Assembly: GCF_947499845.1 (NCBI RefSeq)
Contig: NZ_CANMPM010000001.1
Coordinates: 248,001 to 312,000, forward strand
DNA length: 64,000 nucleotides
Source of the DNA: an uncultured Pseudokineococcus sp.
GTDB taxonomy: Bacteria > Actinomycetota > Actinomycetes > Actinomycetales > Quadrisphaeraceae
Direction of reading: 5' to 3'
The first letter of the stretch is position 1, and the number at the start of each line of letters is the position of its first letter. This document shows positions 1 to 8,264 of this stretch, piece by piece. Position numbers and translations under genes: made by a program. The notes below the pieces were generated by a model, which worked only from the letters and a program-made list of their open reading frames with translations, was not told the DNA's origin and searched no databases.

Positions 1-229
1 CGACCAGGTCAAGATCCGCGACCACATCGAGCAGGCCTACCAGGTGGAGGGCGACCTCCGCCGCGAGGTGGCCGCCGACATCCGCCGCAAGGTCGAGATC
101 GGCTGCTACGAGGGGCTGCGGCACCGCCGGGGCCTGCCGGTGCGCGGCCAGCGCACCAAGACCAACGCGCGCACCCGCAAGGGCCCGAAGCGCACGGTCG
201 CCGGCAAGAAGAAGGTCGGCCGCAAGTAG
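1..229 (+). CDS. rpsM: 30S ribosomal protein S13, C-terminal part (5' end outside window)
   Basis: The reading frame is open from the window edge and ends in TAG at 227-229. The visible 75 residues contain the S13 tail: [13 protein letters not shown], then the [20 protein letters not shown] block that contacts 16S rRNA in the small-subunit head, then a basic [12 protein letters not shown] end. Full-length S13 is about 120-125 residues, so roughly the first 40% is missing. It is followed by rpsK, rpsD, rpoA and rplQ, the usual end of the alpha operon in actinobacteria. Confidence 0.96.
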   Translation, partial: DQVKIRDHIEQAYQVEGDLRREVAADIRRKVEIGCYEGLRHRRGLPVRGQRTKTNARTRKGPKRTVAGKKKVGRK

Positions 230-385
230 GCCGTCCCGGTCGGCCCGCCCGTCGGGCCGACCCGCCCCGCCACCGCCGCGCCCGGCGCGGCGTGCGGGGA
301 ACGGCTCCCAGACCGCCGCCGGCCGGCGCGGGCCCAGCGCCCCGCCGCCGGTCAGCTCGCCCCACGTCCAGGAGAGAACCAGCCC

Positions 386-793
386 ATGCCCCCCAAGACC
401 CGCACCCCCGGTGGCGCGCGCCGCACGCGCCGCAAGGAGAAGAAGAACGTCTCCGCCGGCCAGGCGCACATCAAGAGCACCTTCAACAACACCATCGTCT
501 CGATCACGGACCCCACGGGTGCGGTGATCTCCTGGGCCTCCGCCGGCCAGGTCGGCTTCAAGGGCTCGCGCAAGTCGACGCCCTTCGCCGCGCAGATGGC
601 TGCCGAGGCCGCCGCCCGCCGCGCCCAGGAGCACGGCATGCGCAAGGTGGACGTCTTCGTCAAGGGCCCCGGCTCCGGCCGCGAGACCGCCATCCGCTCG
701 CTGCAGGCCACCGGCCTGGAGGTGGGCACCATCCAGGACGTGACGCCGCAGGCCCACAACGGCTGCCGCCCGCCCAAGCGCCGGCGCGTCTGA
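386..793 (+). CDS. rpsK: 30S ribosomal protein S11
   Basis: A protein of 135 residues, the normal length for S11, which lies on the platform of the small subunit next to S7 and S18. The conserved core is clear: [18 protein letters not shown] near residues 26-43, [14 protein letters not shown] in the middle, and the C-terminal [17 protein letters not shown] signature. ATG is preceded by AGGAGAGA at about 370. It lies about 156 bp after rpsM and 37 bp before rpsD and is presumably cotranscribed with both. Confidence 0.98.
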   Translation: MPPKTRTPGGARRTRRKEKKNVSAGQAHIKSTFNNTIVSITDPTGAVISWASAGQVGFKGSRKSTPFAAQMAAEAAARRAQEHGMRKVDVFVKGPGSGRETAIRSLQATGLEVGTIQDVTPQAHNGCRPPKRRRV

Positions 794-830
794 CCCGGCT
801 GCAGCGAGACGAAGGAGACGAGAGACCCCC

Positions 831-1457
831 ATGGCGCGTTACACCGGGCCCGACTGCAAGCGCTGCCGGCGTGAGAAGCAGAAGCTCTACCTGAAGGGCG
901 CGAAGTGCGACTCGGGCAAGTGCCCGATCGAGATCCGCCCCTACCCGCCGGGCGAGCACGGCCGCGGCCGCACGAAGGACAGCGAGTACCTGCTCCAGAT
1001 GCGCGAGAAGCAGAAGTGCGCGCGCATCTACGGCGTCCTCGAGAAGCAGTTCCGCGGCTACTACGAGGAGGCCCAGGGCCGCGCCGGGCGCACCGGCGAG
1101 ACCCTCCTCGAGATCCTCGAGCTCCGGCTCGACAACGTCGTGTACCGCGCGGGCTTCGCCAAGTCCCGCGACGCGGCCCGCCAGGCGGTCCGCCACGGCC
1201 ACATCCGGGTCAACGGCCAGAAGGTCGACATCCCCAGCGCCCGCGTGTCGCCCAACGACATCATCGAGGTGCGCGAGAAGTCGCTCGAGATGACGCCGTT
1301 CGTCGTCGCCAAGGCCGAGCTCGAGGGCAAGACGACGCCCGCGTGGCTCGAGGTCCAGGCCGACCGCATGCGCGCCCTGGTCCACGGCGTCCCGGCCCGA
1401 GCGGCCATCGACGTCCAGGTCCAGGAGCAGCTCATCGTCGAGTACTACTCGAAGTGA
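831..1457 (+). CDS. rpsD: 30S ribosomal protein S4, zinc-ribbon (C+) form
   Basis: A protein of 208 residues with the S4 RNA-binding fold; the [13 protein letters not shown] block (about residues 121-133) is the core of the S4 domain, and [10 protein letters not shown] ends the protein. S4 is a primary 16S rRNA-binding assembly protein and in many bacteria a translational regulator of this operon. The N-terminus carries four cysteines at positions 9, 12, 26 and 31 (CKRC ... CDSGKC), the spacing of the Zn-binding form. The mycobacterial and Streptomyces S4 sequences I remember lack these cysteines. GAAGGAGACGAGAG precedes the ATG. Confidence 0.97.
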   Translation: MARYTGPDCKRCRREKQKLYLKGAKCDSGKCPIEIRPYPPGEHGRGRTKDSEYLLQMREKQKCARIYGVLEKQFRGYYEEAQGRAGRTGETLLEILELRLDNVVYRAGFAKSRDAARQAVRHGHIRVNGQKVDIPSARVSPNDIIEVREKSLEMTPFVVAKAELEGKTTPAWLEVQADRMRALVHGVPARAAIDVQVQEQLIVEYYSK

Positions 1458-1482
1458 CGCCTCCGGTCCTCTAGGACCACCA

Positions 1483-1515
1483 GGGCCGGTCCCCGCCAGC
1501 GGCGGGGGCCGGCCC
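1483..1515 (+). terminator. Strong hairpin between rpsD and rpoA
   Basis: A 15-bp stem with one G-U pair (arms 1483-1497 and 1501-1515) closes an AGC loop. A smaller GGTCC/GGACC hairpin at 1465-1478 lies just upstream. No T-run follows, as is usual in this genome. It may be a terminator, an attenuator or an RNA-processing site separating rpsD from rpoA. Confidence 0.6.
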
Positions 1516-1632
1516 GCACCCGCGCCGGTCGACCGCGACCGCGCGGGAGGCCGGCGGGTTCTCGCGCGCCCGCGGCCGCACGCGCCCCCTGGGGTCATAT
1601 GGCGGACCCCGCGCCCGGAAGGACACCTGCCC

Positions 1633-2652
1633 GTGCTCATCGCACAGCGCCCCACCCTCACCGAGGACCGCGTCGCCGAGCGCCGCTCGCGCTTCACCAT
1701 CGAGCCGCTCGAGCCCGGCTTCGGCTACACCCTCGGCAACAGCCTCCGCCGCACGCTGCTCTCGTCGATCCCCGGCGCGGCGGTCACGAGCATCCGCATC
1801 GACGGCGTGCTCCACGAGTTCTCCACGATCCCCGGGGTCAAGGAGGACGTCACCGAGATCATCCTCAACGTCAAGGGCCTCGTCGTCTCCAGCGAGCACG
1901 ACGAGCCCGTGACGATGTACCTGCGCAAGCAGGGCCCCGGCGAGGTCACCGCCGCCGACATCGCGCCGCCCGCCGGCGTGGAGGTCGCGGACACCGGGCT
2001 GCACATCGCCACGCTCAACGAGAACGGCCGGCTCGAGATGGAGCTGACCGTCGAGCGCGGCCGCGGCTACGTCTCCGCCGCCCAGAACAAGTCGGGCGAC
2101 GCCGAGATCGGCCGGATCCCCGTCGACTCGATCTACTCCCCGGTGCTCAAGGTCACCTACAAGGTCGAGGCCACGCGCGTCGAGCAGCGCACGGACTTCG
2201 ACCGGCTCGTCGTGGACGTCGAGACCAAGCCCTCGACCGTGCCCGCCGACGCCATGGCCTCGGCCGGCAAGACGCTCGTCGAGCTCTTCGGCCTGGCGCG
2301 CGAGCTCAACGTCGAGGCCGAGGGCATCGACATGGGCCCCTCGCCCACGGACGCGGCCATGGCCGCCGACCTCGCGCTGCCCATCGAGGACCTCGACCTC
2401 ACGGTCCGCAGCTACAACTGCCTCAAGCGGGAGGGCATCCACTCGGTCGGCGAGCTCGTCGCCCGCAGCGAGGCCGACCTGCTGGACATCCGCAACTTCG
2501 GCGCGAAGTCCATCGACGAGGTCAAGGTCAAGCTGGGCACCATGGGCCTGCAGCTGAAGGACAGCCCGCCCGGGTTCGACCCGAGCGCGGCCCTCGAGGC
2601 CTACGAGGGCGACGACGACGACGCGTCGTTCGCCGAGGACGAGCAGTACTGA
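1633..2652 (+). CDS. rpoA: DNA-directed RNA polymerase subunit alpha
   Basis: A protein of 339 residues. The N-terminal assembly domain is marked by [20 protein letters not shown] (about residues 24-43), which mediates alpha dimerisation and beta/beta' assembly. The C-terminal domain (about residues 250-320) carries [15 protein letters not shown] and [12 protein letters not shown], the helix-hairpin-helix that binds UP elements and activators. The tail is acidic ([16 protein letters not shown]). The GTG start is chosen because GGAAGGA lies 9-12 nt upstream and the protein then begins MLIAQRPTL, as in other actinobacteria. Confidence 0.98.
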   Translation: MLIAQRPTLTEDRVAERRSRFTIEPLEPGFGYTLGNSLRRTLLSSIPGAAVTSIRIDGVLHEFSTIPGVKEDVTEIILNVKGLVVSSEHDEPVTMYLRKQGPGEVTAADIAPPAGVEVADTGLHIATLNENGRLEMELTVERGRGYVSAAQNKSGDAEIGRIPVDSIYSPVLKVTYKVEATRVEQRTDFDRLVVDVETKPSTVPADAMASAGKTLVELFGLARELNVEAEGIDMGPSPTDAAMAADLALPIEDLDLTVRSYNCLKREGIHSVGELVARSEADLLDIRNFGAKSIDEVKVKLGTMGLQLKDSPPGFDPSAALEAYEGDDDDASFAEDEQY

Positions 2653-2718
2653 CCACCCGCCCAGTGCTGACGTCCGGGCGGTGCCCGGGCTGACGCACGG
2701 CCCACCCGAGGAGACACC

Positions 2719-3444
2719 ATGCCCACCCCCACCAAGGGCCCGCGGCTCGGCGGCGGTCCGGCGCACGAGCGCCTGATCCTGGCCAACCTGGCCACCCAGC
2801 TGTTCGAGCACCGCAGCATCACGACGACGCAGGCGAAGGCGAAGCGGCTGCGGCCGTTCGCCGAGCGGCTCATCACCTTCGCCAAGCGGGGCGACCTCGC
2901 CGCGCGCCGGCGCGTGATGACCGTCGTCCGCGACAAGACGGTCGTGCACGAGCTGTTCACGGACATCGCCCCGCAGATGGCCCAGCGCGACGGCGGCTAC
3001 ACCCGCACGACGAAGATCGGCCCGCGCAAGGGCGACAACGCCCCCATGGTCGTCATCGAGCTCGTCACCGAGCCCGTGTCGGCGCGCCAGGACGTCGTCC
3101 GCGAGGCGACGGCGGCCACCGGTCGCGCGTCCCGCGACCGCGACGAGGCCCGCGCCAGCGCGGCCGAGGCGGCGGACGTGCCGGTCGAGCAGGTCGACGA
3201 CGCCGACGCGGCCGCCCTGTCCGAGGCCCGCGCCGAGGACTCGGCCACCGAGGCCGAGGACGCGGCGGGCCGCGCCGACACCGAGGCCGCCGGCGACGCC
3301 ACGGCCGACGCCGAGACGGCGGCCGGCGACGCCGACGTCCTCGCGCCGGGCTCGTCCGACGCCGAGGACGCCGACGCGGCGGCCGACGCCGCCGACGAGG
3401 TCACCACGGCGGCCGAGGACGCCGAGAAGGACAGCCGCAGCTGA
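2719..3444 (+). CDS. rplQ: 50S ribosomal protein L17 with long acidic C-terminal extension
   Basis: Residues 1-118 are a normal L17: [47 protein letters not shown] and MVVIELV. L17 lies near the peptide exit tunnel. Residues from about 119 to 241 form a low-complexity tail of Ala, Asp and Glu (for example [12 protein letters not shown]), roughly doubling the protein. Shorter tails occur in other actinobacterial L17 proteins; this one is long. GAGGAGACACC precedes the ATG. A strong hairpin follows, so the rpoA-rplQ unit probably ends here. Confidence 0.97.
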   Translation: MPTPTKGPRLGGGPAHERLILANLATQLFEHRSITTTQAKAKRLRPFAERLITFAKRGDLAARRRVMTVVRDKTVVHELFTDIAPQMAQRDGGYTRTTKIGPRKGDNAPMVVIELVTEPVSARQDVVREATAATGRASRDRDEARASAAEAADVPVEQVDDADAAALSEARAEDSATEAEDAAGRADTEAAGDATADAETAAGDADVLAPGSSDAEDADAAADAADEVTTAAEDAEKDSRS

Positions 3445-3460
3445 CCGAGCACGGCCCCGC

Positions 3461-3495
3461 CGAGCCCGCCGCCCCCGCCGGGGGCGGCGGGCTCG
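3461..3495 (+). terminator. Rho-independent-type hairpin after rplQ
   Basis: Perfect 15-bp inverted repeat (3461-3475 and 3481-3495) with a 5-nt CGCCG loop, 16 bp after the rplQ stop and 23 bp before the truA start. There is no T-run. Confidence 0.75.
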
Positions 3496-3518
3496 CGCCG
3501 TCTGCGGGGGCGGCCCTG

Positions 3519-4439
3519 GTGCGCGTGCGGCTCGACGTCGCCTACGACGGCGCGGGCTTCGCGGGGTGGGCGGCTCAGCCGGGCCTGCGGACGGTCGAGG
3601 ACGAGCTCTCGCGCTCCCTCGGCCGGGTGCTGCGGCGCCCCGCCCCGCGGTTGGTCGTCGCCGGGCGCACCGACGCCGGCGTGTCGGCGCGCGGCCAGGT
3701 CGTCCACGTCGACGTCGAGGAGGCCTCCTGGACGGCGCTGCCCGGCCGCGCCGCCGGGAGCCCCGGCGCGCCGTCGCCGGGGCGGGCGCTGCTCCGCCGG
3801 CTGGCGGGGGTGCTGCCGGCGGACGTCGTCGTGCGCGGCGCCCGACCGGCGCCGCCGGGCTTCGACGCGCGCTTCGGGGCGCTGCGGCGCCGCTACGCCT
3901 ACCGGGTGGTCGACGACCCGGCCGCCCGCGACCCGCTGCGCCGCGGCGAGGTGCTCGTCGTGCGCCGACCCCTCGACGTGGCGGCGATGGCGCGGGCGGC
4001 GTCGCCGCTGCTCGGCGAGCACGACTGGCTGCCCTACTGCCGTCCCCGCGCGGGCGCGAGCACCGTGCGGACGCTCCTGCGCCTCGGCTGGTCCCGGGCG
4101 CCGGACGGCGTCGTCGTCGCGGACGTCGAGGCCGACGCGTTCTGCCACCACATGGTCCGCTCGCTCGTCGGGGCGTGCCTGGCCGTGGGGGAGGGGCGCC
4201 GCGACGAGGGCTGGCCCGCGCGGGTGCTCGCCGCCGGCGTGCGCGACCCCGCGGTCGCCGTCGTGCCCGCGCACGGCCTCGTGCTCGAGGAGGTCGTCTA
4301 CCCGCCGGACGAGGAGCTCGCGGCGCAGGCGGTGCGGGCGCGCTCGTACCGGGGGCCGGTCGCTCCGGAGCAGGGCGCCGGCACCGCGCGCGAGGTCCCG
4401 CGGCCGGTGGCAGGGTCGGGGCATGAGCACGACACCTGA
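3519..4439 (+). CDS. truA: tRNA pseudouridine(38-40) synthase TruA
   Basis: A protein of 306 residues. It begins VRLDVAYDGAGFAGWAAQPG, and GRTDAGVSARGQ holds the catalytic aspartate (D52 by my count). FDARFGALRRRYAYRV and the HHMVRSLVGACLAVGEGR motif complete the family signature. TruA makes pseudouridine at tRNA positions 38-40 in the anticodon stem-loop. The location just after rplQ is the usual actinobacterial order. The GTG start gives a standard N-terminus. The end overlaps the next gene by 17 bp in another frame. Confidence 0.95.
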   Translation: MRVRLDVAYDGAGFAGWAAQPGLRTVEDELSRSLGRVLRRPAPRLVVAGRTDAGVSARGQVVHVDVEEASWTALPGRAAGSPGAPSPGRALLRRLAGVLPADVVVRGARPAPPGFDARFGALRRRYAYRVVDDPAARDPLRRGEVLVVRRPLDVAAMARAASPLLGEHDWLPYCRPRAGASTVRTLLRLGWSRAPDGVVVADVEADAFCHHMVRSLVGACLAVGEGRRDEGWPARVLAAGVRDPAVAVVPAHGLVLEEVVYPPDEELAAQAVRARSYRGPVAPEQGAGTAREVPRPVAGSGHEHDT

Positions 4440-5001
4440 CGAGTCCAGCGCCGTCGGCGACGACGTCTACCAGCCCGACGCGGGCGGCGTCGACGACGCC
4501 GCGGTGGACCCCGACGTCCGCGACTACGACGACGAGAACAGCCTGGGGACGCTCTCGCAGGACGAGGCCCTCGACCAGGGCTACTCCCCGCCGGAGCGCC
4601 CGCGCGAGCTCGGCCGCCACGGCACGACGCTCGAGGAGCAGCGCGAGGGCGAGAGCCTCGACGAGCGCCTGGCCGAGGAGGTCCCCGACCCCGCCATGGA
4701 GGTGCCCGACCCCCTCGCCGAGGACCCGGGCCCCGTGCGCCACGACGCGGAGATGTCGACCGGTGACGCCGACGACGTCGCCGAGCCGCCGGCACCGGGC
4801 ACCGAGGCCGACCTCGACACCGACGGGGAGCTCCTCGACGACCAGGTGGGCGACGTCCGCGCCGGCCGCCTCGTCGACCCGTCGGGGGGCATCGGCCCGG
4901 ACGCCGAGAAGGACGAGGTCGCGCAGGACGTCGGCATCGCCGGCGGCGCCGCGGGGGCCGAGGAGGCGGCCGTCCACGTCGTCGACGAGGACCGCGCCTG
5001 A
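4423..5001 (+). CDS. DUF5709 family acidic protein
   Basis: A 192-residue, highly acidic, probably soluble protein with no membrane segment. It shows the pattern of the actinobacterial DUF5709 family: YDDENSLGTLSQDEALDQGYSPPERP, then GTTLEEQREGESLDERLAEEVPDP, then a GRLVDPSGGIGPDAEKD segment and a VAQDVGIAGGAAGAEEAAVHV end. No catalytic motif is visible and the function is unknown. The ATG lies inside truA. A CAGGGT hexamer six bases before it (4411-4416) could be the -10 of a leaderless transcript. The family name is from sequence resemblance and is fairly certain. Confidence 0.85.
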   Translation: MSTTPDESSAVGDDVYQPDAGGVDDAAVDPDVRDYDDENSLGTLSQDEALDQGYSPPERPRELGRHGTTLEEQREGESLDERLAEEVPDPAMEVPDPLAEDPGPVRHDAEMSTGDADDVAEPPAPGTEADLDTDGELLDDQVGDVRAGRLVDPSGGIGPDAEKDEVAQDVGIAGGAAGAEEAAVHVVDEDRA

Positions 5002-5065
5002 CCGGCACCTGCCCGGCACCTGCCTGAGGCCCGCCCGGCGCGGCGGGGCCCGCCCTGAGAACCCG

Positions 5066-5095
5066 GTGTCCCCGGAGCCCCGGCTCCGGGGACAC
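5066..5095 (+). promoter_or_regulatory. Hairpin covering the ribosome-binding region of the ABC-F gene
   Basis: A perfect inverted repeat (5066-5079 and 5082-5095, 14 bp) separated by two bases. It ends 8 nt before the GTG start at 5104. The only Shine-Dalgarno-like purines (GGGGAC) are in its right arm. It may be the terminator of the DUF5709 gene, a translational or transcriptional switch for the ABC-F gene, or both. Confidence 0.55.
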
Positions 5096-5103
5096 TGCCG
5101 CGC

Positions 5104-6894
5104 GTGGGGCACGTCGAGCTGAACCGGGTCTCCCTCGCGCTGCCGGACGGCCGGCCCCTGCTGCGCGAGGTGTCGCTGCGCGTCGGGGACCGGTCGACGA
5201 CGGCGCTCGTCGGCCCCAACGGTGCCGGCAAGACGACGCTGCTGCGGCTCGTGACGGGCGAGGTCGTGCCGACCTCGGGCGCGGTGACGAGCTCCGGCGG
5301 CGTGGCCGTGCTCGACCAGCGCGTCGGGCGCGGCGGCCCGGGCGACGAGCGCGCCGTGCGGGACCTGCTCGTGGCCACCTCGCCGCCCCGGCTGCGCGAC
5401 GCCCTCCTCGAGCTCGACGCCGCGGAGCTCGCCGTCATGGAGGTCGACGACGAGGCCGCCCAGATGCGCTACGCGCAGGCCCTCGTCGACGCGGGGGACG
5501 CCGGGTCCTACGACGTCGAGGTGCACTGGGACGCCGTCACGCGCTCGGCCCTCGGCCTGCCGTACGAGCGCTGCCGCTGGCGCGCCCTGTCGAGCCTGTC
5601 CGGGGGCCAGGCCAAGCGCCTGGCGGTCGAGGCCCTGCTGCGGGGCCCCGCGGAGGTGCTCGTCCTCGACGAGCCCGACAACTCCCTCGACGTGCCGGCC
5701 AAGAGGTGGCTCGAGGGGGTCCTGCGCGAGACGCCGAAGAGCGTCCTGTTCGTCAGCCACGACCGGGAGCTGCTCGCCCGGACGGCGACGTCCGTCGTCA
5801 CCCTCGAGCCGGGCCCGGGCGGGGCCCGCGCCTGGACCCACGGGGGCGGCTTCGCCACCTGGCACGAGGCGCGGGCGGCGCGCACCGCGCGCCTGGAGGA
5901 GCTGCGGCGGCGCTGGGACGAGGAGCACGCCCAGCTGCGGGCGCTCGTCGTGGCGCTGCGCCAGAAGGCGACCTTCAACGACGGCATGTCGTCGCGCTAC
6001 CAGGCCGCGCTGACGCGCCTGGCGCGCTTCGAGGAGGAGGGGCCGCCGCCGGAGGCCCCGCAGCACCGCCCGCTGCGGCTGCGGCTCGCCGGGGGGCGCA
6101 CCGGGCGCCGGGCGGTCGTCCTCGAGCAGGTCGCGATCCCCGGGCTGCTCGAGCCCGCCGACGCCGAGGTCTGGTACGGCGACCGGGTGGCGCTCCTCGG
6201 GCCCAACGGGTCGGGCAAGTCCCACCTCCTGCGCCTGCTGGCCGCGGGCGGCACCGACCCCGAGCCCGAGCACGCGCCCGCCACGAGCGACGTCCCGGTC
6301 GACCCGGTGGCCCACAGCGGCCGCGCACGGCTCGGCGCGCGCGTGCGCCCGGGCTGGTTCTCCCAGCGCGAGCGCGGCAGCGCCCACGGGGCGGACCCGG
6401 GGGGAGCCGGGGACGGCGCGGGGGAGGGGGCGGGTGGCCGGAGGTCGGGGGACCGCCTGCCGACGCTGCTCGAGGTGCTGCACCGCGGGGACGGGGCCCG
6501 GGCGGGGATGGGCCGCGAGGAGGCGGCGCGCGCGCTCGACCGGTACGGGCTCGCCCGCGCGGCCGAGCAGAGCACCGACCAGCTCTCGGGCGGGCAGCGC
6601 GCCCGCTTCCGCGTGCTGCTCCTCGAGCTGTCGGGGGCGACGCTCCTGCTCCTCGACGAGCCGACGGACGACCTCGACCTCGAGTCGGCCGAGGCCCTGG
6701 AGCGGGCGCTGGCGGACTTCTCGGGGACCGTCGTCGCCGTCACGCACGACCGCTGGTTCGCGCGCGGCTTCGACCGCTTCCTCGTCCTGGGCGCGGACGG
6801 GCGGCTCGTCGAGGTGCCCGAGCCGGTGTGGGAGGCCGCGCCGCCGCCGGCGGCGGACGGGGGCCGGCGGCGGCCGGCTCCCGAGCCGCTTTGA
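5104..6894 (+). CDS. ABC-F family ATPase (two nucleotide-binding domains, no membrane domain)
   Basis: A protein of 596 residues with two ABC domains in tandem. The first has GPNGAGKTT (about residues 37-45), LSGGQAKR and VLVLDEPDNSLD followed by SHDREL. The second has GPNGSGKS, LSGGQRARF and LLLLDEPTDDLDLES followed by VTHDRW. A charged linker (EELRRRWDEEHAQLRALVVALRQ) joins them, as in ABC-F proteins that act on the ribosomal E site. Members are translation factors or antibiotic-resistance proteins, not transporters. Residues near 385-455 form a Gly-rich insert. The GTG start gives MGHVELNRVSLALPDG; its RBS is inside the upstream hairpin. Substrate or drug specificity cannot be told. Confidence 0.9.
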   Translation: MGHVELNRVSLALPDGRPLLREVSLRVGDRSTTALVGPNGAGKTTLLRLVTGEVVPTSGAVTSSGGVAVLDQRVGRGGPGDERAVRDLLVATSPPRLRDALLELDAAELAVMEVDDEAAQMRYAQALVDAGDAGSYDVEVHWDAVTRSALGLPYERCRWRALSSLSGGQAKRLAVEALLRGPAEVLVLDEPDNSLDVPAKRWLEGVLRETPKSVLFVSHDRELLARTATSVVTLEPGPGGARAWTHGGGFATWHEARAARTARLEELRRRWDEEHAQLRALVVALRQKATFNDGMSSRYQAALTRLARFEEEGPPPEAPQHRPLRLRLAGGRTGRRAVVLEQVAIPGLLEPADAEVWYGDRVALLGPNGSGKSHLLRLLAAGGTDPEPEHAPATSDVPVDPVAHSGRARLGARVRPGWFSQRERGSAHGADPGGAGDGAGEGAGGRRSGDRLPTLLEVLHRGDGARAGMGREEAARALDRYGLARAAEQSTDQLSGGQRARFRVLLLELSGATLLLLDEPTDDLDLESAEALERALADFSGTVVAVTHDRWFARGFDRFLVLGADGRLVEVPEPVWEAAPPPAADGGRRRPAPEPL

Positions 6895-6920
6895 CCGGCG
6901 CGCCGGGGGTCTCGTACAGT
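6891..6920 (+). promoter_or_regulatory. Sigma-70-type promoter for rplM-rpsI
   Basis: TTGACC (6891-6896) and TACAGT (6915-6920) are separated by 18 bp. The -35 overlaps the stop codon of the ABC-F gene. The predicted transcription start near 6927 leaves a leader of about 165 nt. Confidence 0.75.
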
Positions 6921-6926
6921 CGTCCG

Positions 6927-7092
6927 CGAGTTCCGGGACGTGCCATGCCCTGCGCCGGCCGCGTCCGCCTCGTCGGACGTCGGCCGCGCTGCACCCCAGC
7001 GCGGCAGAGCGTGCGAAGAGCCCCGGACGAAGCAGCCCGGACCAGCCGGTCCGGAGGCCGTGGACGACCCCGACAGGACGAAGGCAACGACC
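6927..7092 (+). promoter_or_regulatory. Structured rplM leader RNA
   Basis: The leader can form three hairpins: 6957-6967 with 6974-6985 (one bulge); 6983-6991 with 6997-7005 (9 bp, loop CACCC); and 7037-7043 with 7048-7054. The first two share bases 6983-6985 and so may be partly exclusive. E. coli rplM-rpsI is reported to be autoregulated; such a role here is inference. Confidence 0.45.
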
Positions 7093-7536
7093 GTGCGCAC
7101 GTTCTCCCCCAAGCCCGCCGACGTCGAGCGCCGCTGGCACGTCATCGACGCCAGCGACGTCGTGCTCGGCCGCCTCGCGACCCACACCGCCTCGCTGCTG
7201 CGGGGCAAGCACAAGACGGTCTTCGCGCCGCACATCGACACCGGTGACTTCGTCGTCATCGTCAACGCCGACAAGGTGGCCCTCACGGGCAGCAAGCGCG
7301 ACCAGAAGATCGCCTACCGCCACTCGGGCTACCCGGGCGGCCTCAAGGCGACCTCCTACACCGAGCTCCTCGAGAAGAACCCCGAGAAGGCCGTGGAGAA
7401 GGCCGTCCGCGGCATGCTCCCGAAGAACAGCCTCGGCCGGGCGATGATCAAGAAGCTCAAGGTCTACTCGGGCCCGTCGCACCCCCACGGCGCCCAGCAG
7501 CCGCAGTCCTTCCAGATCACCCAGGTCGCGCAGTAG
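7093..7536 (+). CDS. rplM: 50S ribosomal protein L13
   Basis: A protein of 147 residues, the normal L13 length. [16 protein letters not shown] (about residues 14-29), [30 protein letters not shown] and the [13 protein letters not shown] signature are all present. L13 is an early large-subunit assembly protein. The frame stays open upstream to a GTG at 6940, but the GTG at 7093 gives the standard MRTFSPKP start, so it is preferred. It forms an operon with rpsI 43 bp downstream. Confidence 0.97.
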   Translation: MRTFSPKPADVERRWHVIDASDVVLGRLATHTASLLRGKHKTVFAPHIDTGDFVVIVNADKVALTGSKRDQKIAYRHSGYPGGLKATSYTELLEKNPEKAVEKAVRGMLPKNSLGRAMIKKLKVYSGPSHPHGAQQPQSFQITQVAQ

Positions 7537-7579
7537 TCCCCTCGCGCCCGGCCCCCGCACCCGCTCCCGAGGAGAACCT

Positions 7580-8092
7580 GTGACCGTCCAGACCGACAGC
7601 ACCGACTACCAGGACGGCGGGCTCGACACCACCGTCGAGACCGACGCCCCCAGCAGCTACACCAGCGAGTCCTCGTCCGTCGCGGGCTCCGGGCGGAGCA
7701 TCGTGGCCCCGGCCATGGCGACCGGCCGCCGCAAAGAGGCCGTCGCCCGGGTGCGCATCGTCCCCGGCTCGGGCCAGTACTCGGTGAACGGGCGCGAGCT
7801 CGCCGCCTACTTCCCGAACAAGGTCCACCAGCAGCTCGTCAACGACCCGTTCACGGTCACCGAGCTGCAGGGCCGCTTCGACGTCATCGCCCGCATCGAC
7901 GGCGGCGGCCCCTCGGGCCAGGCCGGCGCGCTGCGCCTGGGCATCGCCCGCGCGCTCAACGCGGTCGACGTCGAGGCCAACCGCGCGGTGCTGAAGAAGG
8001 CCGGCTTCCTCACGCGCGACGCGCGCGTCAAGGAGCGCAAGAAGGCCGGGCTCAAGAAGGCCCGCAAGGCGCCCCAGTACTCCAAGCGCTGA
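7580..8092 (+). CDS. rpsI: 30S ribosomal protein S9 with N-terminal extension
   Basis: A protein of 170 residues. From residue 46 ([20 protein letters not shown]) it is a standard S9: [31 protein letters not shown] and the basic tail [12 protein letters not shown], whose terminal residues reach toward the P-site tRNA. Residues 1-45 are a Ser/Thr/Asp-rich extension like that of other actinobacterial S9 proteins. The GTG at 7580 is chosen because CGAGGAGAACCT directly precedes it. A strong terminator follows. Confidence 0.97.
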   Translation: MTVQTDSTDYQDGGLDTTVETDAPSSYTSESSSVAGSGRSIVAPAMATGRRKEAVARVRIVPGSGQYSVNGRELAAYFPNKVHQQLVNDPFTVTELQGRFDVIARIDGGGPSGQAGALRLGIARALNAVDVEANRAVLKKAGFLTRDARVKERKKAGLKKARKAPQYSKR

Positions 8093-8123
8093 CCCCGGCG
8101 GGCACCTGCCCGCCGCGGAGCGC

Positions 8124-8165
8124 CGCACCGAAGCCCCGGGGCCTGCGCCCCGGGGCTTCGGTGCG
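8124..8165 (+). terminator. Terminator of the rplM-rpsI operon
   Basis: Perfect 19-bp inverted repeat (8124-8142 and 8147-8165) with a CTGC loop, 31 bp after the rpsI stop. It is the strongest hairpin I found in the window. Confidence 0.9.
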
Positions 8166-8172
8166 TCCGGGG

Positions 8173-8244
8173 CCGGCCTTCCAGCAGCGACCGGCCTGCC
8201 AGCACCGACCGGCCTGCCATCACCGACCGACCTGCCAGCACCGA
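8173..8244 (+). repeat. 18-bp tandem repeat, 4 units, upstream of glmM
   Basis: Four consecutive 18-bp units, close to CCGGCCTGCCAGCACCGA, begin at 8173, 8191, 8209 and 8227 with one to four differences. A partial unit runs into the glmM ribosome-binding site. Confidence 0.9.
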
Positions 8245-8264
8245 CCGACCACCACGGAGGACCA

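Noticed and set aside
5104-6894. ABC transporter ATPase
   Set aside because: Two ABC domains with a charged linker and no membrane domain or permease gene nearby fit ABC-F, not a transporter.
6940-7092. N-terminal extension of L13 from a GTG at 6940
   Set aside because: L13 has a standard start at 7093 and the upstream part coincides with the structured leader just after the promoter.
1471-7602. Very long open frame on the minus strand (about 2000 codons) opposite rpoA to rplM
   Set aside because: It is an antisense shadow caused by extreme GC content and third-position bias. It has no recognisable family and runs opposite several well-supported genes. The same applies to the long minus-strand frame upstream of coaA and to others opposite guaA and pcrA.
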